DNA of 8,557 nucleotides, taken from contig CABRFW010000059.1 of NCBI GenBank assembly GCA_902470265.1, positions 1 to 8,557 on the forward strand, given 5' to 3'. A program made the translations under genes and the position numbers. Of the stretch, positions 1 through 8,557 are shown in pieces. Position 1 is the first letter of the stretch. Each line of letters begins with the position of its first letter. Source of the stretch: an uncultured Collinsella sp. (lineage in GTDB: Bacteria; Actinomycetota; Coriobacteriia; Coriobacteriales; Coriobacteriaceae). The notes beneath the pieces are model-generated. The model made no database searches. It was not told where the DNA came from and saw only the letters and a program-made list of their open reading frames with translations.

Positions 1-584
1 TCGTCGGCCTTGAAGTCCCATGCAGTCATGGTGACCAGGTCGATGACGCCCCAGAAGTTGTCCTCGGCGCCCATCGGGACCTGAGCGGCCACGGCGTTAG
101 CGTCGAGACGATCCTTCATGGTCTCGATAGCGTTGAAGAAGTCAGCGCCCACGCGGTCATACTTGTTGATGAAGGCGATGCGGGGGACGTTGAAGGTGGA
201 AGCCTGACGCCAAACGGTCTCAGACTGGGGCTGAACGCCGGCAACGGCGTCGAAGACGGCGACAGCGCCATCGAGGACGCGCAGGCAGCGCTCCACCTCG
301 GCGGTGAAGTCAACGTGGCCCGGGGTGTCGATGATCTGGATGCGGTAGTCCTTACCGTCCTTGTTCCAGAAGCAGGTGGTAGCAGCGGAGGTAATGGTTA
401 CGCCGCGCTCCTGCTCCTGAACCATCCAGTCCATGGTGGCAGCGCCCTCATGGACCTCACCGATCTTGTGGGTCTTGCCGGTGTAGTAAAGAATACGCTC
501 GGTCGTGGTGGTCTTACCGGCATCGATGTGAGCCATGATGCCGATGTTACGGGTATCGGAAAGCTTGTACTTAGGCTTAGCCAT
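1..584 (-). CDS. fusA: Elongation factor G, N-terminal part (runs off the window)
   Basis: EF-G is the cytoplasmic GTPase that drives translocation of tRNA and mRNA on the ribosome. Only the first 194 residues are present, nearly all of the G domain; the rest lies left of base 1. Visible motifs are the P-loop AHIDAGKTT (residues 18-26), the switch I sequence RGVTI (60-64), DTPGH (86-90) and the base-specificity motif NKYD (140-143). The last is normally NKMD in EF-G; the consensus NKxD is kept. The ATG start is set by AAGGA six bases upstream and by the usual EF-G N-terminus ending in DTRNIGIMAHIDAGKTT. It follows rpsG after 19 bases with no terminator between them, so it is the third gene of the str operon. 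The housekeeping EF-G is far more likely than a tet(M)-like or fusA2 paralogue because of the motifs and the operon context. Confidence 0.97.
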   Translation of the reverse strand, partial: MAKPKYKLSDTRNIGIMAHIDAGKTTTTERILYYTGKTHKIGEVHEGAATMDWMVQEQERGVTITSAATTCFWNKDGKDYRIQIIDTPGHVDFTAEVERCLRVLDGAVAVFDAVAGVQPQSETVWRQASTFNVPRIAFINKYDRVGADFFNAIETMKDRLDANAVAAQVPMGAEDNFWGVIDLVTMTAWDFKAD

Positions 585-603
585 GTTAGTTCCTTACCTT
601 AAC

Positions 604-1077
604 TTACCAACGATAGTGAGAGAACGCGCGGTTGGCCTCGGCCATCTTGAAGACGTCCTCACGCTTCTTGACGGAAGCGCCCAGGCCGTTGGAAGCGTCG
701 AGGATCTCGTTGGCGAGACGCTCGGCCATGGTCTTCTCCTTGCGAGCGCGGGAGAAGTTGACGATCCAGCGGATGCCCAGAGCGGTGGAACGACGGGAGT
801 TGACCTCCATCGGGACCTGATAGGTAGCGCCACCGACACGCTTGGGCTTAACCTCGAGCGTGGGCTTGACGTTGTCCATAGCCTTCTTGAAGGTAGCGAG
901 AGCGTCGCCACCCTCGGACTTCTCGGCAACGATCTCGAAAGCGGTGTAAACGATGCGCTCAGCGGTGGCCTTCTTGCCGTCAAGAAGGACCTTGTTGATG
1001 AGCTGAGTCACCAGGCGGTTGTTGTAAACGGCGTCAGGCTGAACCTCACGACGATTAGCTGCTGCACGACGCGGCAT
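604..1077 (-). CDS. rpsG: 30S ribosomal protein S7
   Basis: S7 is a primary 16S rRNA-binding protein that nucleates assembly of the 30S head and lies near the E site. The 157-residue product matches the usual length of about 156. It starts MPRRAAANRREV, has the conserved core KPKRVGGATYQVPMEV (around residues 78-93) and the typical end FSHYRW. The ATG is preceded by AAGGAGA with a six-base spacer. It lies 73 bases after rpsL and 19 bases before fusA, all on one strand, as in the classical str operon. In Escherichia coli S7 represses its own operon by binding the rpsL-rpsG spacer; whether that holds here is unknown, but the spacer can form a hairpin. Nothing abnormal is seen in the protein. 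Confidence 0.98.
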   Translation of the reverse strand: MPRRAAANRREVQPDAVYNNRLVTQLINKVLLDGKKATAERIVYTAFEIVAEKSEGGDALATFKKAMDNVKPTLEVKPKRVGGATYQVPMEVNSRRSTALGIRWIVNFSRARKEKTMAERLANEILDASNGLGASVKKREDVFKMAEANRAFSHYRW

Positions 1078-1099
1078 GTGAAATCTCCTTAAGTGTCTA

Positions 1100-1125
1100 C
1101 CGTGCGGCGCTTAGGCGGCACACGG
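1100..1125 (-). promoter_or_regulatory. Hairpin in the rpsL-rpsG spacer
   Basis: In the 73-base spacer, the mRNA-strand arms CCGTGTG and CGCACGG can pair over seven positions (one G-U) around a 12-base loop. No U-run follows, so it is not an intrinsic terminator. By position it could be an S7 feedback site or only an RNA-processing or stability element; this is inference. Confidence 0.35.
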
Positions 1126-1150
1126 CGAAAGTATCAAAACGTTATCTGGC

Positions 1151-1528
1151 TTATTTAGCCTTGGGGCGCTTAGCACCGTACTTGGAACGGGCCTGCATAC
1201 GGTTCTGGACCGGAGCAGCGTCGTAGGCGCCACGGATGACGTGATAACGGACACCAGGGAGGTCACGGACACGACCGCCGCGGACGAGCACGATGGAGTG
1301 CTCCTGCAGGTTGTGGCCCTCACCCGGGATGTAGGCAGTAACTTCGATGCCGTTGACAAGGCGAACACGGGCAACCTTACGAAGAGCCGAGTTCGGCTTC
1401 TTGGGGCTCGTGGTGAAGACACGGGTGCACACGCCGCGCTTCTGGGAGTTGTGCTGCAGAGCAGCGTTCTTGGACTTCTTGGGCACGGAACGACGGCCCT
1501 GGCGAACCAGCTGGTTAATAGTAGGCAA
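1151..1528 (-). CDS. rpsL: 30S ribosomal protein S12
   Basis: S12 sits at the decoding centre of the 30S subunit and controls translational accuracy; it is the classical streptomycin-resistance protein. The 125-residue product begins MPTINQLVRQGRR, contains QKRGVCTRVFTTSPKKPN (residues 29-46, with Lys43), GEGHNLQEHS (69-78) and RGGRVRDLPGVRYH (83-96), and ends KYGAKRPKAK. Residue 88 is Arg (codon CGT), where lysine is usual; Asp89, the residue that is methylthiolated in some bacteria, is kept. The start codon is TTG. It is fixed by AAGGAG six bases upstream and by the exact family N-terminus; I saw no in-frame ATG just upstream. It is the first gene of the str operon and has its own promoter and a leader of roughly 85 bases. 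Confidence 0.97.
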   Translation of the reverse strand: MPTINQLVRQGRRSVPKKSKNAALQHNSQKRGVCTRVFTTSPKKPNSALRKVARVRLVNGIEVTAYIPGEGHNLQEHSIVLVRGGRVRDLPGVRYHVIRGAYDAAPVQNRMQARSKYGAKRPKAK

Positions 1529-1540
1529 AGCGTACTCCTT
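1526..1540 (-). promoter_or_regulatory. rpsL ribosome binding site with TTG start
   Basis: AAGGAG (1535-1540) lies six bases before TTG (1526-1528). This decides the rare start codon: the family N-terminus begins exactly there. Confidence 0.85.
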
Positions 1541-1584
1541 CTCGAATGATTCCAGCTTTCTGTAAAGTGCAACGGCTTGAATCG

Positions 1585-1602
1585 AGGGGTCAGCATCCCC
1601 CT
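1585..1602 (-). promoter_or_regulatory. Hairpin in the rpsL leader
   Basis: In the predicted leader, AGGGG and CCCCT can pair around an eight-base loop, close to the expected transcription start. The stem is short and there is no U-run. A role in leader stability or feedback is possible but unproven. Confidence 0.3.
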
Positions 1603-1621
1603 ACGAAACACGCAGTTCGAT

Positions 1622-1650
1622 AGGATACGTGGCGTTAGCTGTGCCGTCAA
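1622..1650 (-). promoter_or_regulatory. Sigma-70-like promoter of the str operon
   Basis: On the minus strand, TTGACG (1645-1650) is followed after 17 bases by TATCCT (1622-1627). These match five of six and four of six consensus positions with ideal spacing. The predicted start near 1615 would give a leader of about 85 bases before rpsL. It lies downstream of the terminator that ends the preceding cassette, so the str operon appears to be transcribed independently. Confidence 0.65.
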
Positions 1651-1775
1651 CAGACCACGCCGCCGGGCGTATCCCAAAATGAGTATATTTCCGCAAAGCC
1701 TACACAAAAGGAATCCCCTTCTGTGCGCGGGGGCGGCCGCCCGGTCCGGGAATCCGACGTGCTTGTCGGGGCAAC

Positions 1776-1820
1776 GTTCCCTTCCAAATAGGGACAGGTT
1801 TATTTTGGTCGGTTTTATCT
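1776..1820 (+). repeat. Repeat copy A flanking the sigma cassette
   Basis: This stretch, read on the plus strand, aligns with the minus strand of 3571-3612 at about 31 of 40 columns with one gap. Shared blocks are TCCCTT, AATA, GGGACAG, ATTTTG and GGTT. The TCCCT/AGGGA part could form a small stem. The two copies lie on either side of the sigma/anti-sigma genes in opposite orientation. It may be a member of a dispersed intergenic repeat family or a degenerate end of an inserted element. Confidence 0.5.
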
Positions 1821-1892
1821 GGGGAAACGTCGCGCTCCAGCGGTAATCTGCTCTCATCTGTCGCATGGAAATCGGCGGCGTTTCCATTTAAC

Positions 1893-1927
1893 GCAAAAGA
1901 GGCCGCTTCCCCTAGTAGGAAGCGACC
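1893..1927 (-). terminator. Intrinsic terminator after the anti-sigma gene
   Basis: On the minus strand, GGTCGCTTCC pairs with GGAAGCGGCC over ten base pairs (one G-U) around a seven-base loop, and TCTTTT follows directly. It begins seven bases after the stop codon of the preceding gene. It is strong and correctly placed to end the sigma/anti-sigma transcript before the rpsL promoter. Confidence 0.85.
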
Positions 1928-1934
1928 CCAAATC

Positions 1935-3011
1935 TTACGAATAGACGATGGTAAAGGGCTCTTTCGTTTCGGTCTCCCCTGTTGATGTATACCTCACAAT
2001 TTCAAGGGTTACCGAGACAACTTGATCGACATCAATCAACTTCGTTGGCACCCAGATGTTCTCTCCGCTATTGCGCCCATAAGAAAAATATAAGTTGAAC
2101 AGCCCTGCGTCGTCATCTTCGATAATCTGCTCCGATCCATCCTTGTAGCTGATGGTCAGCTTATTATCAACTGCTTCATAGCCCAAATCATCGATGTGCG
2201 TCTGGATGGAAAACGGGCTAATCTCAAGAGGCGAGTCACCGGAGCGGAGTTCCTTTGTATCGACGTACGCTCCAATATTGAACTCGGGTGTCGACGCCTC
2301 AAACCGCCTCGCACTCTCACCTTCACCCTCGGTCCAATGGATATTCCAGGTGACAGCATGTTGCAAATCTCGCTCGCGATCCATAGCGGCAAAGTACATC
2401 GTGCCATTAATGACAGTATCGCTTGATGTGTCCTTATCAATTGTGCTGCGTGTGTCAGGCCATTCCTCGCCGAACTTCATATCGGGCGTGCCGATGCCCT
2501 GCTCTTCTTCACCATAGAGAACAAGTTCGCCAATCTCTGCTGCTGGCTTGTAGTAGTTAACTCCATTTGGATTGGACAACGTAAACGTCACGGCTCCGCA
2601 GCCGTTTTGGTCGATTGCCATCTCATGGATATCAAGCGTATAGCCGTTGCCCTCGACGGACAGATTAACCTCCTGGACTGCGCCTTCCAGGCTTTGGGGC
2701 GCGATGCCATCGCCAAACTCTCTGGTGTAGGTATATTTAGTTCCCGATGAGCCGCCGTTGGTCCAGGTAATGGAATCCCCGTTGCCGTGGTTTCCCCAAG
2801 CTGAGGCAAAATAGCTGGAATTGATAACTGCGTAGGCGACCCCTCCGGTCGCCAACACTCCGACAAGACACCCGATTACGGCAACATAGAGAGGCTTCGC
2901 GTGGCCCTTTCGATGAAGCGGCTCACCCGCAGCAGTATTAAGGACGCGATCTGCAAGATTGCTATCGGCTTGGATGGACTCGAAGGCCTGCTTGATTTGA
3001 TTGGATTTCAC
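1935..3011 (-). CDS. Putative membrane-anchored anti-sigma factor
   Basis: The product has 358 residues. A short cytoplasmic N-terminus (1-39, with a predicted amphipathic stretch IKQAFESIQADSNLADRVL) is followed by one membrane segment (about 40-62, LYVAVIGCLVGVLATGGVAY). A large, acidic outer domain of about 295 residues follows and looks beta-rich. This is the plan of the single-pass regulators paired with ECF sigma factors in Gram-positive bacteria, similar to proteins with a DUF4179-type outer domain; that family name is a guess from layout. No His-Cys-Cys zinc motif of the ZAS class is present. The start is GTG with GAGGAGGG five bases upstream, and it lies inside the sigma gene with a 50-base overlap, so translation is probably coupled. 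Expected role: hold the sigma factor at the membrane until an outside signal is sensed. The signal is unknown. A terminator follows immediately. Confidence 0.8.
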   Translation of the reverse strand: MKSNQIKQAFESIQADSNLADRVLNTAAGEPLHRKGHAKPLYVAVIGCLVGVLATGGVAYAVINSSYFASAWGNHGNGDSITWTNGGSSGTKYTYTREFGDGIAPQSLEGAVQEVNLSVEGNGYTLDIHEMAIDQNGCGAVTFTLSNPNGVNYYKPAAEIGELVLYGEEEQGIGTPDMKFGEEWPDTRSTIDKDTSSDTVINGTMYFAAMDRERDLQHAVTWNIHWTEGEGESARRFEASTPEFNIGAYVDTKELRSGDSPLEISPFSIQTHIDDLGYEAVDNKLTISYKDGSEQIIEDDDAGLFNLYFSYGRNSGENIWVPTKLIDVDQVVSVTLEIVRYTSTGETETKEPFTIVYS

Positions 3012-3480
3012 GGTCGCCCTCCTCTAGGATGAACTTGAGCTTCGACCTGCCGCGAGCCAAACGCGTTCGAACGGTCGCGGCTGGTACATGCAACAACTCG
3101 GCAATCTCTGAGGTCGAAAAGCCCAGATAGTAATAGAGCACGATGGGAACGCGGAATCGCTCCGGAAGTCGCATAACGTCTGACAGGACCGCCTTGGTCT
3201 CATCCTGCGCCGCCGAAAGCGAATCGGCCAGGTTCTCAATATCCTCCACACGCCTCCATGGCTTTCGAAAGAGCGATTTGCATTCATTGATCGTGACCCG
3301 GATAAGCCATCGACGAAGATGTTCCCAACTTTCAAAATGTCCATCGCTTTTAAGCAGCTTAAGAAAGACATCCTGGGCAACATCGTCGGCGTCGGCACGA
3401 TCGCGCAGGTACGTCAATGCGATTCGAAACACGACATCACGGTGATCCTCGACCGCCTGTCTAAATGCTTGTTCTTCCAT
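2962..3480 (-). CDS. ECF-family RNA polymerase sigma factor
   Basis: The product has 172 residues and only the two domains typical of group IV (extracytoplasmic function) sigma factors. Region 2 covers about residues 5-75 and includes YLRDRADADDVAQDVFLKLL (24-43), the -10-binding and core-binding part. Region 4 covers about 98-150, with LPERFRVPIVLYYYLGFSTS followed by a helix-turn-helix ending in VRTRLARGRSKLK (-35 recognition). It would direct RNA polymerase to a small regulon, including probably its own promoter. ATG at 3480 is chosen over GTG at 3486 because GGAGGTGA (3483-3490) overlaps the GTG and sits five bases before the ATG. The gene is coupled to the downstream membrane protein, its likely anti-sigma factor. 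Base composition is clearly lower in GC than rpoC (25 of 60 bases in 3301-3360). The subgroup and target genes cannot be told from sequence alone. Confidence 0.95.
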   Translation of the reverse strand: MEEQAFRQAVEDHRDVVFRIALTYLRDRADADDVAQDVFLKLLKSDGHFESWEHLRRWLIRVTINECKSLFRKPWRRVEDIENLADSLSAAQDETKAVLSDVMRLPERFRVPIVLYYYLGFSTSEIAELLHVPAATVRTRLARGRSKLKFILEEGDREIQSNQAGLRVHPSR

Positions 3481-3490
3481 AATCACCTCC
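3478..3490 (-). promoter_or_regulatory. Sigma gene ribosome binding site
   Basis: GGAGGTGA (3483-3490) is complementary to the 16S 3' end over eight bases and lies just before ATG (3478-3480). It decides the start and implies efficient translation. Confidence 0.8.
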
Positions 3491-3528
3491 CGGTGACGTT
3501 AATGGTTCTCGATGAGGCCCTCACCATA

Positions 3529-3557
3529 GATACGCTTTGACCGAACGGAATGTTTCA
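3529..3557 (-). promoter_or_regulatory. ECF-type promoter of the sigma/anti-sigma operon
   Basis: On the minus strand, TGAAAC (3552-3557) is followed after exactly 17 bases by CGTATC (3529-3534). This resembles the promoters of Bacillus ECF sigma factors such as SigW and SigM (TGAAAC, 16-17 bases, CGTA/CGTC). It lies about 50 bases upstream of the sigma start, giving a leader of roughly 40 bases. The likely reading is autoregulation by the encoded sigma factor. I saw no convincing sigma-70 promoter with good spacing in the same place. Confidence 0.6.
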
Positions 3558-3570
3558 AATTCAAGCAGGA

Positions 3571-3612
3571 ATAACCTATCAAAATGACTCTGTCCCTTAT
3601 TGGCAAGGGATC
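3571..3612 (-). repeat. Repeat copy B flanking the sigma cassette
   Basis: The minus strand here matches the plus strand of 1776-1820 at about 31 of 40 columns. It includes a six-base-pair stem TCCCTT/AAGGGA (3593-3610, six-base loop) followed by CAGAGTCATTTTG. It lies just upstream of the ECF-type promoter. Confidence 0.5.
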
Positions 3613-3646
3613 AACGGAACGCAACAGGTTGAGCATACGCAAGCGA

Positions 3647-3746
3647 GCGGCCCCCAGAGCGTACAAGGTGGCATGAAAAAGGCAGGGCATTGACCTTTTG
3701 GTCATGCCCTGCCTTTTGAATGACAGATTGTAGCTCTGGGGGCCGC
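3647..3746. repeat. 100-base near-palindrome around the rpoBC terminator
   Basis: A perfect 14-base inverted repeat, GCGGCCCCCAGAGC (3647-3660) and its complement (3733-3746), flanks the terminator hairpin. The match goes on inward as TACAA after a one-base bulge, then partly through CAT/ATG, into the terminator stem, so almost the whole 100 bases can fold as one long hairpin with a TTTT loop. It is much longer than a normal terminator and could be a small inverted-repeat element. Confidence 0.75.
3676..3717 (-). terminator. Intrinsic terminator of rpoBC
   Basis: AAAAGGCAGGGCA (from 3677) pairs with its complement (3705-3717) over 13 base pairs. After a one-base bulge, TGACC/GGTCA pairs around a four-base loop. 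On the minus strand a run of five T (3676-3680) closes it. On the plus strand four T follow, so it may act in both directions. It separates rpoC from the sigma cassette. Confidence 0.9.
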
Positions 3747-3749
3747 GCA

Positions 3750-3784
3750 GCGACGGAGGTCGCCGCCGTTCGTTAGAACGGCGG
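3750..3784 (-). other. Tandem hairpins just after the rpoC stop
   Basis: Reading the minus strand from the rpoC stop, CCGCCGTTC/GAACGGCGG (3763-3784) forms a perfect nine-base-pair stem with a four-base loop, beginning six bases after the stop codon. GCGAC/GTCGC (3750-3763) forms a second small stem with a four-base loop. Neither has a U-run. They may protect the 3' end or be RNase sites. Confidence 0.55.
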
Positions 3785-3790
3785 AACTAA

Positions 3791-8266
<4,476 letters not shown>

Positions 8267-8269
<3 letters not shown>

Positions 8270-8284
8270 AGTCAACTACTCCTT
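8267..8284 (-). promoter_or_regulatory. rpoC ribosome binding site overlapping the rpoB stop
   Basis: AAGGAG (8279-8284) overlaps the last rpoB codons and sits directly before its TAG (8276-8278). GTG (8267-8269) is nine bases away and TTG (8273-8275) three bases away, which favours GTG. The arrangement points to translational coupling. Confidence 0.7.
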
Positions 8285-8557
8285 ATCAGTGGTCGTGGCG
8301 GCGACAGCCTCGGGTGCCTCGGCGGTCTCGGCATCCTCGGCCTCGACGTCGGCGTCAACGCCGGCGAGCGCAGCCAGGTCGTCGAGAGCAGAGGTCTCCT
8401 CGGCGGTCACAGGGGCGGAGGCGTCCTCGTCGGCATCGTGCATGGGCTCGATGTCCAGCGCGAGGGAACGGATCTCCTTGACGAGAACCTTGAAGGACTC
8501 GGGGATACCCGGAACCGGGACGTTCTCGCCCTTGACGATGGACTCGTAGGTCTTGAC
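8276..8557 (-). CDS. rpoB: RNA polymerase beta subunit, C-terminal 93 residues (partial)
   Basis: This is the 3' end of the gene for the beta subunit of RNA polymerase; the 5' part lies right of the window. The visible frame begins VKTYESIVKGENVPVPGI and continues PESFKVLVKEIRSLALDIEP, the conserved anchor at the beta C-terminus that packs against beta'. In E. coli the protein ends about here. In this protein a further 51 residues follow (17 Asp/Glu and one Lys), rich in Ala, Asp and Glu, ending in TTDKE and a TAG stop. It is immediately upstream of rpoC, with the rpoC ribosome binding site inside its last codons. The acidic tail may be disordered, apart from a possible short helix at SALDDLAALAGVD. 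Confidence 0.95.
   Translation of the reverse strand, partial: VKTYESIVKGENVPVPGIPESFKVLVKEIRSLALDIEPMHDADEDASAPVTAEETSALDDLAALAGVDADVEAEDAETAEAPEAVAATTTDKE

Larger units (their letters stand above)
1529..1892. other. Intergenic region upstream of rpsL
   Basis: No credible gene is seen on either strand. The region holds the rpsL leader and promoter (1529-1650) and an isolated good -10 hexamer TATACT on the minus strand (1682-1687) with only a weak -35. It also has a GC-rich block with the palindromes GGGCGGCCGCCC (1731-1742) and CCCGGTCCGGG (1740-1750), a small hairpin CCGAC/GTCGG (1754-1769), and a repeat copy (1776-1820). A seven-base-pair hairpin ATGGAAA/TTTCCAT (1865-1887) has no U-run. 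A plus-strand open frame of 89 codons (1577-1846) has no family-like sequence. Confidence 0.6.

Noticed and set aside
535..1092. Plus-strand open frame of 185 codons opposite rpsG
   Set aside because: Antisense shadow of a clear S7 gene; long only because of the biased codon use of rpsG. No ribosome binding site or family likeness.
1577..1846. Plus-strand open frame of 89 codons in the rpsL upstream gap
   Set aside because: No recognisable protein pattern and it overlaps the promoter and palindromes. Part of its product resembles that of the open frame at 3499-3705, but only because both read through the repeat copies.
1111..1887. Minus-strand open frame of 258 codons covering rpsL and its upstream region
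   Set aside because: It is out of frame with rpsL, crosses the promoter, and its product has the Arg/Ser/Pro-rich look of a shadow frame. The stretch upstream of rpsL resembles no family.
3481..3486. GTG at 3486 as the sigma factor start
   Set aside because: The GTG lies inside the Shine-Dalgarno GGAGGTGA; the ATG six bases on has the right spacing.
3499..3705. Minus-strand open frame of 68 codons between rpoC and the sigma gene
   Set aside because: It begins inside the rpoBC terminator and runs through the repeat and the ECF-type promoter; there is no sound start site.
8273..8275. TTG at 8275 as the rpoC start
   Set aside because: It is only three bases from the AAGGAG site, while GTG at 8269 is nine bases away. 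The choice changes the protein by two residues and is not certain.

Overview
The window reads almost entirely on the minus strand and holds the junction between the RNA polymerase operon and the str ribosomal operon. In transcription order (right to left) it contains the 3' end of rpoB, complete rpoC, a two-gene ECF sigma factor / membrane anti-sigma cassette, rpsL, rpsG and the 5' third of fusA. The moderately GC-rich housekeeping genes, the Gram-positive form of beta' (no large insertion in the trigger loop) and the strong Shine-Dalgarno sites suggest an actinobacterium. The style of the proteins looks most like the class Coriobacteriia, possibly Collinsella or a relative. That placement is from memory of the families and was not searched.

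Right part (3791-8557): rpoB and rpoC are tightly coupled, with rpoC starting just after the rpoB stop. Both large subunits end in acidic, alanine-rich tails. Beta' carries about 230 residues beyond its usual conserved end. Within that extension lies a helix-hairpin-helix module that aligns without gaps to the C-terminal DNA-binding domain of the RNA polymerase alpha subunit, and most of the UP-element contact positions are kept. This is the most unusual thing in the window.

Middle part (1893-3790): rpoC is followed by a small hairpin, then a roughly 100-base near-palindrome whose core is a strong intrinsic terminator. Next comes a promoter of ECF type (TGAAAC, 17 bases, CGTATC), then an ECF sigma gene overlapping by 50 bases a gene for a single-pass membrane protein that is probably its anti-sigma factor, then a second terminator. 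Sampled stretches of this cassette are about 40% GC, against 58% in a sampled stretch of rpoC. Related roughly 40-base repeats lie in opposite orientation on its two sides, so it may have been inserted between rpoBC and the str operon.

Left part (1-1892): a 400-base gap holds a sigma-70-like promoter and leader for rpsL. rpsL (TTG start), rpsG and fusA then follow as a normal str operon. S12 has arginine at position 88, where lysine is usual; that substitution gives streptomycin resistance in other bacteria. No tRNA, rRNA, CRISPR array, transposase or plus-strand gene was found.
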